Source: Botryosphaeria dothidea
Taxonomy: Eukaryota > Ascomycota > Dothideomycetes > Botryosphaeriales > Botryosphaeriaceae
Assembly: GCA_011503125.2 (NCBI GenBank)
Contig: WWBZ02000013.1
Span: 62,001-126,000 of the forward strand
DNA length: 64,000 bases
Direction of reading: 5' to 3'
Shown here: piece by piece, positions 29,655 to 42,284 of the stretch
How the letters are laid out: each line of letters begins with the position of its first letter
Position numbering within the stretch: position 1 is the first letter of the stretch
Made by a program: the position numbers and the translations under genes
Notes under the pieces: generated by a model
Database searches by the model: none
The model's input: only the letters and a program-made list of their open reading frames with translations
What the model was told of the DNA's origin: nothing

Positions 29655-32600
29655 TATCTTATAATTTAGTAGTAATATCTTTAAGTCTAATTTATTAAAG
29701 AAAGTATTAATATTTCTATTTATTAAGAGGTTTCGTAAGTCTATTTATAATTATTTCTATAGTAGAAGTCTAGGAAATTAAGATATCGCCTTATTAAACT
29801 TCCTAGCGTAGCTAGTAGCTATAGATTTAGACGTAGCGAAGTTTCGTAATAAGCTTATAGGTTTCTTCGTTAAGTAGTCGAATTATCTATATATTATTAT
29901 ACTAGATCTTTATCTAATATCTAGTAGAAAAGTCGATTACTTTAAAGAGATTTTTCTACTAGATAGTCTTCTTAGCGGTAGTTAAGAGAGCGAGTAATTT
30001 AGCTTCGGTACTACTAGTCGTAATAGTACGTTATTTAGCTACTTTCTAGTTAATTACTCCTCTAAAGAGTCGAAATAGAAAGTCTTAAATACTTTTTTTT
30101 ATATTAATATCTAAAGTAAAGAAGGTATCGCTAGAGGTAATAAATAGATTCTTAGTTAACTAAGTAAAGTCTAAGAAAGTAAGAGTATAGCTTCGAGTAT
30201 ATAATAGATATTTAAGAACTCGTTAAGCTAGATAAAGATACTAAGCTAAAGAATTCTATAAGTATTTAAAGAGTCGTAATACTACGTATATAATATCTAG
30301 TCTAGTATAGACTATAGCGTAGTTAATTAATCCGACTTTCTACTAAAAAGCGTATATATCTTAATTCGTAGCTTAATTAGGATTCTAAGTAATAGATTTA
30401 TTAGGTAGGAGAGGAACTAAGTACTTCGAGTCCTCTTTAACGTTAAATTTCGTAGCGAGTTTAGCGATATAGAAGTCTTAGCATAGCTAGAGTTTACGCT
30501 CGTCCCTATTTCGAATAATTTTAATTACTAGAAACTATTAGATTTCGCCGAGGTATCGTATTTCGTAGATTTTAAAGAGCTTGCGTTAGAATTCGTCGAT
30601 ATAGATAGTATAATCCCTATAGTAGATAATAACGATATTATCTATAAAGAAGAATAGGACTATATATTCGTTTATAAATAGATAAGAAGCTTCTAGTACT
30701 TTAGTAAGGCCGAGATTTTAAAGTATTTTTAATAAGTACTTTTACTAGAGAGCTAGTAATTATTTAAGTCTATATAATACTCGTAGAAGTAGGAGAACGA
30801 GTCCGTTCTTAATTTTTATACCTAGTAGTAGTTTATAATATATTTTCTCGTCGATTAGGACGTATAGATACGTATTAATAATATCGTACTACCTTAATTT
30901 AAGGTCGAAAGTAGCTATAATTATTATAAGTCCTCTAAAGATTCGTATAGTAAGCGTAGTAGCGTAGGTATCCTAAGTAGTTAATTAAAGGTCTCCTCTA
31001 ATATAGAGTCGAGCTTTAAACTTAATAAGGTATTCTTTTTCGTCGAACTTATACTTAAATATCTAGATAAGTAAAATAATTTATTTCTTTACCTTATATA
31101 CTTAAGTAACTAGGACTTATATCTAGATTTAGATTTACTTAAGTTTCTAGATTTTCTCGAGGAGTAAGGTAAAAAAATCGTCCTTAAATAGATAATTAAG
31201 AAGTTTCTCGAAGTTCTTTAGCTCTAGTAGAAGATTATCTCGATAAACTTTAGACTTAGGTTTTAGAGTATTAATTATAGCTAAGAACGCGTTATAGAAA
31301 GTCGATTTTAGTTATTCTTAAGCTTAAGTAAGTATTATAGTATATACTTCTTTTCGTAGTTTTCGAGGCTTTCTAAAAGAGTTATTACTATAGTTTAGAT
31401 TTTAATTCCGAGAACTTCGTAAGCTATTTTCTAGAATAATAGTTTCTTTAGTAAATATAGCTAAGATATCTACTTCTCGTAGTACTCTATTACCGGAAGT
31501 AGCGCCTAGTTAAAATAGAGTATTATATTAGATAGATAGTAGAGGTCCGAGTCGTTATTTAGTTTACTCTTACTCTTACTCTTATTCTTATTCTTATTCT
31601 TATTCTTATTCTTATTCTTCTTCTAATTCGAGAGGTTCTACTTTAGATTTTACTAATTCTAAGAATATAGATAGCGTTTAAGTTAATAGGTCTTTCTTAG
31701 CTTAAGATTATTAGTTTATTATTTAATTATATTAATTAAGAGTAGAGAATTTAGATTCTTTCTAAGATATAAGACTATAGATTAATAGTAGAGTAGAAGT
31801 ATTAAGAGTCTTAATTATCTTCTTTCTAAGAGTTTTACCGATATTAGTCTCTAATAGATCGAAGAAGCTATTTTCGTTAAAAGTAACGTCTCTAGTCCGT
31901 ATTACTTTATTCTAGCTTAGAATCTAGATGCGGAAGATATTAGTCGAGTCGTATCTAATAAGATATCCGATAAATACTCGTTTAGTAAGCTTATAAGTAC
32001 GTAGAAGATCTTTACGTAGAGAGTAGGCTTTATATTCGTAGGCTTTAAAATACGAGAGATTTAGTAGAGTTTTATTATAAATATAGGCGGCGGCTTAGAT
32101 AGTTTTAGGCTATAGTCGTTCTAGAAGGTTCGCGCTAATTCGTATAGCTTATACTCTAATAAGAAGTATACCCTCTAAGCGTTTAGAGTATTCGTTTTAC
32201 TTAGGTATTACTAGAGCTAAGGTTTTAAGTATAATTCTATAATCTATAAGATAGAAGAGAAAAGTATTTCTAAATATAGTTTCTCTATTAGTTCTAAAGA
32301 AGATAATCTTGCCCTAGTAGCGGATCTTAATAATTTTAAGTCTATAGATAGCTAGTTTAGAAGTATCTAATTTATACTAGTATATAAATAGAAGAATAAA
32401 GTTTAATAATAAGTAAGTAAGATAAGCTATTTATTTATCTCCGTTATAGGCTAGTATAAGCTAGAGTAGGTTAAATATAACGCGTAAGAAAGGTTTAGTT
32501 AATTCTTTCTTTTTATCTAGTAATCGAGAGACGATCCTATAAGCCTTTAATAGTATATAGATTTCGTAGTACTAGAGTAGTTATTTAGATAGTAATAGAG

Positions 32601-34130
32601 TAATTTATATTTCTTCGATAGATTCTTCGAGATATTAAAGAGTTTTCTAGCTAGCGTAGCTAAGAATACGGTATTAGTTAGTAATATATACGGCTTTAAT
32701 TATAAAAGTAGTTAGTTAAGTTACGAGAAGTATCGAATAATAAGCTTAAAGAGGTACTATATTTCGTTTAAGATAGAAGTATCTATTATATTATTTAGTA
32801 AAATAGAGCGTCTAATTAATCTTACTAAGAGTTCTAGTCCTTAGATTCTAGTCGATTTCTACTTTAAGAGCTTTATTAAGCGATATAAGATTAGCTATAA
32901 AAGATAGAGATATTATAATATCTTAGAGAGTAATATAGTCTTTACTAGATAGTATTTTAACGTTAATAGTAACTATTCTATACGTAGTAATTAGTATAGT
33001 TATTTCTCTATAGGTAAGGTATTCGTCTAGTTTAGTAGCTCTAGTTTATTTAAATCTATCCTATATAGATCGGTTATAGATATAATAATCGGTTCTAGAG
33101 TCGAGAATCTAGGATAACTAAAGAGAGGTATTAGCTCTTCTTATAGAGTAGCTAATAATAGAGAATAAGGCGACCTCGATTAAAGAAGATTTACTTTAAA
33201 CGTTAGATATTAGAGTTATAGTCGTGTTTATAGTAGATAGAGAACTAAGTTATCTTTTCTTTTCTCGATTTAGTATATAGTCGATTCGTACCTTAATTTT
33301 TAGATCCTTAAGTTTCTCGTTAATACGTATTTAAGTAGCCTTATTTAGATTCTAGTACTTAGGCCGTATATCCTCGTTTAGATAGAAATAGTTCTTATAC
33401 TAGTAATTAAGTCTATAGATATAAGGTAGCTTTTCGTTATTTTCTTATTTCTTACCTTTAAAAGTAGCCGGAAAGACTAAGTACTTCGAGAATTTAGATA
33501 GTTTCTCGAGATTCTTAATTTATAGATATTATCTATAGTCTTTAATAGCTTTATAAAGAGTTAGCTTAGTTTCTTAGCCTCGTAGAAGGTATAGTTCTAT
33601 CTAAGAGTAGGTAGAATCGATTTCTCGAAGAGAGAGAAGAAAGTCTCTAACTAGTCGGTCGTCTTTAACTTATAGTAAGTCGCGTTACTTAGCTTTAGTA
33701 TAGATCTCTTTCTAAGATTAAAGCTATTTCTTAATATTCTAGTTAGATAAACCTCGCTTAAGCTAATTATACTACTATTCGAGTTCTAGATCTATAGCTT
33801 TATTAGTTAGTATAAGTTTAGCTTTAAGCGTTATTAGATAGGTCTAAGAATAATTATCCGAATTCGTATTACTAATATACGGGAGTAGATTTATAGCGAT
33901 TAAGTTCTAGATATAGATTATAAGATTAGTAAGTATCTTTTATTATTTTTCGTAGAGTACGTAGTCTACGCGGTAGTTACTTATCTTATAGTTATAAGTA
34001 AGCTTCTTATTAGTAGTAACTATATCTTAAATTATTAGTTTCTTAGGTTTAGTTATACTCTAAGGTTTAGTTATTAGTAAAGAATTAACGAGGCTCTAGA
34101 TATTAGTATTCTAGACTCTTTCTTTTACTA
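29655..34130 (-). pseudogene. Copia-F gag-pol remnant
   Basis: Collinear with the Copia-1 polyprotein: RNase H about 29.65-30.5 kb, RT about 30.5-31.3 kb, a (Glu/Gln) repeat tract about 31.57-31.62 kb (TTATTC units), integrase about 32.0-32.6 kb, protease and zinc-knuckle region about 33.0-33.5 kb, gag about 33.5-34.1 kb. Stops occur every few codons from CAA/CAG->TAA/TAG. No product is possible. Confidence 0.85.
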
Positions 34131-34417
34131 GAAATAATTAGTAGTTCTAGTCCGAAGACTTAGTAAGTATATAGAATTTAGTAGAGTCTCCTATATTATT
34201 AGTAAGTTATTATTAGTCTAGTTAGATTTAAGTAGAGGTAGTAGCTAGTATAGCTCCGTGTTAAGTTATTAGTTTAGTCGCCGTAGCCTATAATCGGGTA
34301 AAAGCCGTAGATAATAGTAGTTACGTATTAGTAAAGAGTACTTAGTTAAGTAGAAGAGTTAATTAGTAAAGAGCTAAGAAGTAGAGTAGTCTTAGCGTCT
34401 AGCCGTAGCGTCCCTCC

Positions 34418-34428
34418 GGGCTTATAAC
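34418..34428 (-). promoter_or_regulatory. Copia-F primer-binding site, RIP-altered
   Basis: GGGCTTATAAC on the plus strand abuts the 5' LTR; Copia-1 has GGGCTCATAAC at the same place. See the Copia-1 entry for the initiator tRNA-Met anticodon-arm match. Confidence 0.75.
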
Positions 34429-34667
34429 TATTAGATTTAAGAGTAAAGAGTATAAGATTAGAAAAAAGAGTAGATTCTATCTATCTTCTAAGAGGAAGGC
34501 CGGTAGGCTTACTTATATATATAGATAATAACTAAATAACTAAGGATACTAAAGATCCGAGAGAGAGTACTAATACGGGGTTAGATACTAAAGAGTATTA
34601 TTACCTAAAGAATAGAATATTTAAGATAAATAAGATACCTAAGATAGTAAGATAAGAAAGTCTAATA
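34429..34667 (-). repeat. Copia-F 5' LTR (239 bp)
   Basis: TATTAGATT to GTCTAATA, followed by ATTAT. Pair of 29331-29569. Confidence 0.9.
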
Positions 34668-34672
34668 ATTAT

Positions 34673-34778
34673 AGTTAGATTAAGAACCGTAGGGCGTACT
34701 AGATCCGGTTTAAAGAAGATAGCTTCTCCTACCGTATTTAGTAGCTCTAGATTATTTACTTTTATCTATTTAACTAGC
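34673..34778 (-). pseudogene. LINE-A2 fragment between Copia-F and Gypsy-2
   Basis: About 106 bases of LINE-A2 left between two insertions. Position and direction place it at the endonuclease/RT junction. It is recognised by continuity with 29325 on one side and 40842 on the other rather than by a motif. Confidence 0.6.
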
Positions 34779-34783
34779 CTAGA

Positions 34784-34967
34784 TATTAGGGCTTAACCTT
34801 AGAATAATCGCTAAAAGGTATATTATACTATATACGTTAAGCTAGACTTTAGAAGAAAGAGGAGAAGTCGTAGAAGAAAGAGAAAAGTTATATACAAGAA
34901 AGGCTTGGCGTCACGTGATCTGCCGATGATCCTCTGAGGCTTGATCCTGAGGCTTCAGACTCTAACA
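34784..34967 (-). repeat. Gypsy-2 3' LTR (184 bp)
   Basis: The outer 75 bases are strongly RIP-mutated (TATTAGGGC instead of TGTCAGGGC), while the inner part is nearly identical to the other copies. The change falls around 34855. The polypurine tract follows at 34968-34987, then the tRNA T-arm-like GGTTCGAATCC (about 35004-35014). Confidence 0.92.
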
Positions 34968-35570
34968 TCACCCCCCCCTCCTCCTCCCGGTTCGAGAGGT
35001 TGCGGGTTCGAATCCGGGTGGGGACTGTTGCTTTTTGACCTTTCCCTGTTTTTGACCCTTCCTGCCCTGCCTGCCCTGCTTACCCTGTTTGCCTTGCTTG
35101 TCCTGCTTGCCCTACTTGCCCTGCTTGCCCTATTTGCCCTGCTTGCCTTGCTTGCTTGCTTATTTGTCGGTCGCGTTTTAGTAGGTGTAGGTATATAGGT
35201 TGAAAAAGCGAACCCTGAACCATCAAACGGCTACATAGTATAGTTGGAAACTTGGCTGACCGACAGCAGGTGCGGTGATACGTGCCTTGGGGTGGCGACA
35301 TCCCTCAGTTAACTAGCTCCTATGAGCTTATCGACTAGCTGTCGAATTGAGGGCCTGCCTATTAGTAGGGAGAGGGTTATCCGGCACGGGACTAGGTCCT
35401 ATAGTCTATAATGCCTATACTAGGTAACCGCTTGTGCCTCGCTCGCCCTCGGGGCGGGTAGTGCAGTGCTTATCTAGTGTGTGCAGGCTCGGCTCCGGCC
35501 GGGCTAAACCGCTTGACTTTTTGTCCACTAGTAGTCTCCGCTCGGTTCCCTCTAGTTCCCTTTTAGTCTC

Positions 35571-38500
35571 CTAGAGCTCTTATCGGTCCTTCTATTTTAG
35601 GTACGTGTCTAGCGCTACTATATCCTATAGTACTAATATAGGTTCCTATATTAGCCTTATATACCCTTTCTATTTAACTTAGTACTAGAGTTAGCGCCTT
35701 CTTTACCCTAGTTTTCTTGCTATTCGTTTATCTAAGACTATCTCTACTCTCTATTCGTCTTAACTATCTACTTAGACTAGTAGAGGTTAGTAGTTATCTT
35801 ATTCTTAGCTTAGTAAGGGGTCCGTTCCTACTAGCCGGAGTAGGTCTATATTAAAGACGTTATATACCGCTCCGGGGATATCTAATTTATAGCTATAGGA
35901 TCTAACTACCTCGATAATAGTAAACTTAGCTACCTTATTATCGAGCTTCTTACTTAGCTTATCCGTTCTTAAGTTCTTTAAGTATAGCTAGACCTTATTA
36001 CCTACCTTATACGTAGGGGATAGGTTTCTTTACTAGTTTGCTTGCCGTTTCTATTTCTATTAGATATCTACTATAGCTATCTATATCTAGTTCGTTACCT
36101 CTTTAATCTTTACTATAATTACTTCTACCCTCGCTACTAGAGAGTCCCTCTAAAGATCGCCGGGCTAGAGATCTTCGGATAGCTCTAGAGGCTCGAGGTA
36201 ATATCCGTAAGAGAGAAGGAACGGGCTTGCCTATATTATAGCCGAGGTCCTTCTATTAAGAGCTAGCTAGACTATTAGTAGCCGGTCCGCCTAGTCTTAT
36301 TAGTAGTGGTCTACGAATAGTACTAGCTTTCTTTCTACTTTAGTATTTATCCTCTCCGTTAATCCGTCCGTTTAAGGGTAGTAGGCCGTTAAGATACGCC
36401 TCTTAATCTTAAGTAGTTAATAGATACGCTACTAGAGAAGGCTAACGAACTACGTTCCCCTATCGGATATAATTGCTGCTAGAACTCCGTAGTTCCGGTA
36501 GAAGTATACGATAAAAAGCCTTATAATAGTTTCCGTCTTAGTATTTAGGCAGGCCTCGAGGATTACTCCTTTCCCTAGCCTATCGGTAATTACTATAAGT
36601 ATCTCGTACTCGTTGCTTAATAGTAGGGGCCTAATAAAGTTAATAGAGATCTCTCTCTATTAACGACTTAGTACTAGTAACGGTTTAAGTAACCCTTACT
36701 TCCGATCCCTCTAGACCTTAGTCCTTCTATAGACGTTATAGTTTCTATAAAACCTCCGGATATCGTTAACGAATTCTGGCTAGAAGAAGTGCCTTACTAC
36801 GAGGGAGGTAGTTTAAACGCGTTCGAGGTGTGCCGAAAGGGGAGAGTTATATATCTCTTAGATAATCCTTGTTCGTAGTAGCTCGGAGTCCGGTATCTAT
36901 TTCCTTTCCCTAAAGAGGAGGTTTCCTTAATAGTCTAGTAAATACTCCGCGATCGAGATCTTAAACTTGGTTGCAAACTCTAGTGGGAAGGTCCTTTCTC
37001 CTCGTTATACTACTTCCCGGAGTTGCCTTAATACTTAGTCCTACGGGAGTGCCTCTTACTATTAATCCTCTAGAGAAGAGGGTTCTCGTGCTTATTATCC
37101 TAGTCGTGCTTATCGAGGTTTAATTGCTATAGCTTCTTTAGATAGAAGTAAATCTTTATTACTCTATTCTTATTCTTTAGGATCCTCTAGTAATCTAGTA
37201 TTAAGGACTAATCTATAGGGCATTGACTAGAGTAATTAAGCCGTTCTTTATTTAAGTCTCTCGTCTATATCCGTGGTTAGTAGGTCCTAGTCCCTTCTTA
37301 TTAATGCGTCCGCCAATCCGTTAGTCTTTCCTAGCGTATATTTAATAATAAAGGAGAAGCGGCTAAGCTCTCTCTACTATCGAATCTACCTCTTAGAGAG
37401 TCTCCTCGTAGTAGTAAAGTACTCTAAGTTCTTATAATTAGTAAGGATCTTAAACTAGTATAGCCCCTTTAGTTTAGCATCCTACTAGCGTAAGTACTTA
37501 ACTACTATAAGTAGTTCCTTATCGTAGATTAGGTAGTTATATTCCGCGGGTAGGTTCTTTTTCGAGAAGAACGCTACGGGCCGTAGAAAACCATCGTTAT
37601 CAAACTATTAGAGTACCCCTCTAGTATAGTATCCTAAGAAGTCCGTAGCGAGAATTGTCTCCCGTTCCGGGTCGAATTATATAAGGACCGGTGCCGTAAT
37701 AAAAGCCTTTTTTAATTTCCTAAACGCGAGCTCGGTTTCCTAGTTCTATTAGAAGGGCACGTTCTTCCTCGTAAGTAATACTAGAGGGGCTACTAGATTA
37801 GAAAAGCCCTTAATAAAACGCCGATAGAAGTTCGTAAAACTAAGGAAACTAAGTACGCCCTTTGCCGTGGTAGGAGCCTTCTATTCTTAAATTGCTTTAA
37901 TCTTTTCCGGGTCTATATAGATACCTTTACCTACTTCGATAATATACCTAAGATACTTAGTCGACTAGACTTCGAATTCGCATTTCTTTAGGTCGAGTTA
38001 TAGACCTATAGTATCTAATTTCTCTAGAACCCTGTTTACCTTCTCTCGGTGCTCTCGGCGGGATCCTTCCGTGAAGATTAGGATATCGTCCACGTACGCG
38101 GAGACGAAATCATCGAGGAAGTCCCTTAGAGTCTAGTTAATGTACCGTTGGAAGGTGCTTGGGGCATTCGCTAGTCTAAAAGGGGTTACTAGCTATTCGA
38201 AGAGTCTAAATCGAGTCCGGAATACCGTTAGCTATTCGCTCCCCTCCGTAATTCGTATCTTATAGAAGATAGCCCTTACGTCCAGTTTTATAAACTATTT
38301 TGCCTTACTAATCCTATTAAGAGTCTCTTAGATAAGTAGTAAGGGGTAGCGGTCCTTTCTCGTAATCCGGTTAAGTGCCCGATAGTCGTAGTAGAAGCGT
38401 AGACCTCCGCCCGGCTTCTTTACGAATAGTACGGGAGCAGCGGCCGGAGAATTACTTACCCGGATAAACCCCTTATTAAGTAATTCGTTAAGAGTCTTCC

Positions 38501-39430
38501 TAAGTACTAGAAGCTCGTCACGGGACATATTATATAGGGGTCCCTATGGGGCGTCCGGTGTCTTGCCGTTGCTATCCTTTTCTAATTCGATTTAGTGGTC
38601 AATTCTAGGCCGGTGCGGTGGGAGTTTGTCTGCCTCCTTCTTATCAAATAGGCGTGTCTATCGAGGGTCCACCCAGCTAGGTAGCCGGGCCTAAGTATCC
38701 GTGGGGGGTTTCTCTTAAAGAGCCTTATTAATGTCCGCTAGGCTCGCTATAAAGACTTAGTACCCTTTCTTTTCTCGGTTCTTTAAGAGGTAACTAAAGG
38801 CAGAGGCTCCGATGAGCTTGCCCTAAGGGCTAGGGAGATCTATTGCTTGTTTTACTACTAGCCCTGTGTCCTTAAAGGTGATAGTCCGTTCACTTTGATC
38901 GAGTACCGCTTTTTCCTGTACCATCCATGGGCTTCCCAACATTAGGTCGCAACCGGAAAGCCTAGGCACGATATAGAAGAATATACGCTTCTGGCGGTGG
39001 CCTCCAATGTCTACTTCGGCCCAGGTAACCTCGTCTATTTTCTATCCTGTAGATATAAGTCCGTCCAGTGTCCTTGGGGAGATCTTTATACGCGGGAGGT
39101 TGCAGTGTTTAGCAAAACCGTGGCTTATAACAGCGTAGAATTCACAACCAGTATCGGCGAGAGCTTTACTAAAAGACTCTTTATTAATCATAACTGGGGT
39201 AAGGAGTGAATCTTGTTCGAGCTTACACTGCTGCTTGTGCCATTCGTTCCGCACTTCCTGCTTTTCCTCCACTATGGGCTCCTACCTGCGATTTTCGACA
39301 GGAGCTTTCAGTTTTCCGACTGCTGGGAGGAGGGCTCGTCCTCTAAGTCTTCCAGTTCCGGTCCCACGTGTCCCTCCTGTTGGGTAGGCTTTATAAGCCT
39401 TGCTGGCCTCCTTGGCGGCAGCCATGGGCA
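35571..39430 (-). pseudogene. Gypsy-2 pol
   Basis: Collinear with Gypsy-1 pol. The chromodomain end and TAG are at 35571-35573. Integrase and RNase H (about 36.2-37.8 kb) are RIP-saturated. The RT N-terminal part is clean ([16 protein letters not shown] and [18 protein letters not shown], about 38.33-38.53 kb), and the protease still has ADTGCEFYAV (about 39.13-39.16 kb). At 38847-38849 it keeps the CAA that is TAA in Gypsy-1 (10207-10209). RFCCDY has become RFYYDY. Not functional. Confidence 0.88.
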
Positions 39431-40516
39431 CTAGGCAACCCTATGCCTAGAGTCGCTATAGCGTAGGCAACGACCCTCATCCTTACGTTTCTACATCTCT
39501 TGTTCGTCTACCTACTTAACACGACGTCCTTAGGCGGCCCTTACAGGCCCTGTGGGTTCCTAGTCCATTTTGTCTTGCTGGGGCGTGGTCGGCTTTAGCT
39601 TGGGCCCTGACTGCCTGCCAGTGGACCCTGCCGAGCCAACCTTATTTTGACCACGCCACCAGTCTTTTTGCCAGGCCTGCTAGGGCTTCTGTCCTATATT
39701 CCTTAGGTTAAAGGCTTCTAGTTGGTCACTAACACGTTTCAGCTCGGTGCAGTAGTCCTCAAAGGACTGGCTTGTACTTCCAAGGCCGATCATGCTTCGT
39801 TGGAGCTCCTAGTTCAGCCCTGCTTCTAGGTAGGCCTTAAGGATCTCGTCCGGCCAGTTGGTGCCTCCCGCCTCTAGTACGAGCTTGCGGAATTCGGTGA
39901 AGTACTCCATAAAAGGCTTATTGGTTTGGCGCAGCTTATGGAGTTTACGCTGGGCTTTCTCGTGCATATAGGGGTCGCCAAATGATAGGCGTAGCTGATC
40001 TAGTAGGCACTAAGCAGTTATGCTAGTCGTGTTGGTGCTAGCTTGTACCTAGGGCTATAGCTGACGAGCTGCTTCGCCCCTAAGCCGATTGTGAAGCATA
40101 AAAAACTTCGTAGCTTCAGTGCAACTCGTGTAGTCCACGACGAGTTTGGCTTGAGCCTGGGCAATCCAAGGCTCGAGTTCTTCTCTATTACCCGAAAACT
40201 CGGCGAGAGGGCCGAGGTTCTTCGTGGGGCCTGTCTTGGTGTGGTGGCTAGTAGGTCCTGACTTAGGGGCAGGGGGGTCCGAGGAAATTCCGGCTACCCC
40301 AGCCTCCTTTTCTCCAGCCTCCCTTCCAGCCTCCCCTAAGGGTTGTGTAGAAGGGGTTTAGGCGCCTCCCACCTTCAAGAGTTCCTCCTTCTCTTCCTTA
40401 AGCTGTATAACCTCTTGGGTAAGAGTATCCATTCGTGCCATCATTTGTAGCAGTAACCGCTTCGTTTCTTGGTTCTCTTGAGCCTGTAGCTCTTGTCCAT
40501 GCTCTTGAGGACTCAT
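39308..40516 (-). pseudogene. Gypsy-2 gag
   Basis: The frame from ATG 40516 matches Gypsy-1 Gag closely. An early TAA at 40358-40360 replaces the CAA of Gypsy-1 (V-G-G-A-Q-T-P-S becomes V-G-G-A-stop); others follow. It differs from Gypsy-1 also by an extra 12-13 bases near 40320. The terminal stop is TGA (39308-39310). Confidence 0.85.
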
Positions 40517-40652
40517 ATCGAGTGATTCCAGTGATTCCAGTGGTTCCAGTAATTCCAGTGATTCCAGTGATTCCAGTGATTCTAGTAATTCCAGTGCGCG
40601 ACTGTGCCAGTGATCCGATGTCCAGTAAGTCCAATGTGGGAAGTCTAGCTAA

Positions 40653-40836
40653 TGTCAGGGCTTAACCTCAGGATGATCGCTGAAAGGTATATTGCGCTAT
40701 GTACGTTAAGCTAGACTTCAGGAGAAAGAGGAGAAGTCGTAGAAGAAAGAGAAAAGTTATATACAAGAAAGGCTTGGCGTCACGTGATCTGCCGATGATC
40801 CTCTGAGGCTTGATCCTGAGGCTTCAGACTCTAACA
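40653..40836 (-). repeat. Gypsy-2 5' LTR with self-complementary primer site
   Basis: TGTCAGGGC to CTCTAACA. The adjacent internal sequence GGGAAGTCTAGCTAA (plus strand, ending 40652) and the LTR segment AAGCTAGACTT repeat the self-priming geometry of Gypsy-1, unmutated in this copy. Confidence 0.92.
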
Positions 40837-40841
40837 CTAGG

Positions 40842-41652
40842 GGCTTCTTATATTAGTCGGGTAAGGGGATTTCACTATAGGTGGTGTTCGTTAAAGTCCC
40901 CAAGAATTATAGAGGGTTCGAGAATACTTAAGTACTCTAGGACTCTTTCTAATATCTTAGAGAATCCTTCTTGCCTTTAAGTAGCCTAGTTATAGAGGTT
41001 TATTATCCGAAATAAAGGATAATTTAGTTATTAAACTTCTAATACTATACTATCTTCGCTAGTAAAAAGAGCGGCCCTATTTACTTTAACCCTACGTATA
41101 AAGCGGGAGATATAAGCTAGAACACGGGGCCTTAAGCTAGGGGAGAAAACCGAGAGAGTTTAGACGAAAGAGGGGTAGTTAATAGACCGTACTTCTTATA
41201 GATTAGAGAAGCTAGTAATAAACGGTTCTTAGATAAGAATAATATCTATTTTAAGCTCTATTGCTAGCTATAATAGCCCTTCGGTAGCTAGGCTTTTCCG
41301 GGCGACGTTGGCTTATAGTACTCTAATATATTCTATAGATATAGAGTCTAATTCCGCTTAGGGTGGGTCGGGGATTTTAATTCCCTATATTTTTCGGCTT
41401 TATAGGAGACTCCTAGTAGTAAGAGTCTCTTATTAGTTGCTCTTTTAGCCTCCTCTTTAGTAGAGAAGGCTATATAGATTAAGCTAGCCTATTAGGCTTC
41501 TCTTCGGGATTTAGGGGTTAGCTAGTATAGCTCTCTAATTACGTTTAGGCCTTAGTTAAAAGCCTTAACCTCTTCCTTAATAAAGGAAGAGAATTCCTTA
41601 TCCGTATAGTCCTAGAGGATAGTTATAGGGACGCCGTATATAGCTATCTTAT
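40842..41652 (-). pseudogene. LINE-A2 endonuclease domain
   Basis: APE-type endonuclease, the best preserved in the window. The reverse complement has LGDFNEHH at 40881-40904 (catalytic Asp-Asn and His), and its N-terminus reads 'ANVARKSLATEGLL' then 'LAIELKIDIILI*EP' (about 41222-41330), the QEP motif with Gln changed to a stop. Other Gln codons in the same stretch are also TAA/TAG. The enzyme would nick target DNA for target-primed reverse transcription. Interrupted at 41653 by SINE-2. Confidence 0.82.
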
Positions 41653-41662
41653 ACTAGGGCCT

Positions 41663-42274
41663 GGCGGGGTAGTATATTAGTAGAGTATACTTCTACGGTA
41701 GCCTGGCCTTTCTAGGGTGGTATAGGTGCTAAGTTCGAATCTTAGACCGCTTACCTACTCGTAGCATATACGTCCTACGTTAAAAGTATACGTACCCGCG
41801 TTCTCCCTAGCGGTAATAAGGGGGAAAATCTATAGGTAGTTAGGATGGGCTATAAGTAGTATATGCGTCCCACTATAAAAGTATACGTACCCGCGTTCTC
41901 CCTAGCGGTAATAAGGGGGAGAAGGGCCAGCTAGGCGCTTCTAAAAATAAATTTTAAGAGCGCTTTACTAGCGCTTATAAATAGGTAAGCCGGGACTTCT
42001 TACGGCTTAGTCTTAAGATTTATAGTTACCTCTCTCTATAGTTCCTCCTTCTTAGCTACTCTTTCTACTTTAGACACCGCTACTAGTATATCGAAAAACT
42101 ATACTAAATAGAGTATCTACGGATACTACTATTATAGATAGAGAAGGTTTTTACCCGGGCTATCTTAAGAAAGTAGCCACGGTTTCCCCTTCTATATACT
42201 CTTATAGATAGCCACAGCTACATAGACCCTCCGGGGAGCTAAATTAGCTTAATTAAATTTATCTATCTATCTAT
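41663..42274 (+). mobile_element. SINE-2, tRNA-derived, (TATC)n tail
   Basis: 612 bp, GGCGGGGTAGT to ATCTATCTATCTAT, flanked by ACTAGGGCCT (41653-41662 and 42275-42284; up to 13 bp if the shared TAT is counted). The head retains AGTTCGAATCT, a B-box relative. It carries the same internal 91-bp duplication as SINE-1 and sits inside LINE-A2. Confidence 0.9.
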
Positions 42275-42284
42275 ACTAGGGCCT

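Larger units (their letters stand above)
29331..34667 (-). mobile_element. Copia-F, complete but RIP-saturated Copia element
   Basis: A 5337-bp element with 239-bp LTRs (29331-29569, 34429-34667) and the duplication ATTAT (29326-29330, 34668-34672). It is the same family as Copia-1 (57065-62438) and aligns along its whole length; the LTR termini TGTTGG..TGACA are here TATTAG..TAATA. CpA and TpG are almost completely gone while CpG remains, so this is an old copy. It lies within the LINE-A2 5' RT region. Confidence 0.93.
34784..40836 (-). mobile_element. Gypsy-2, second copy of the Gypsy-1 family
   Basis: A 6053-bp element with 184-bp LTRs (34784-34967, 40653-40836), flanked by CTAGA (34779-34783) and CTAGG (40837-40841), a duplication differing by one RIP-type G->A. 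Same order and features as Gypsy-1. RIP is very uneven: 35.16-38.0 kb is heavily mutated, 38.6-40.8 kb hardly at all, and a patch at about 34.86-35.13 kb is also spared. Confidence 0.95.
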
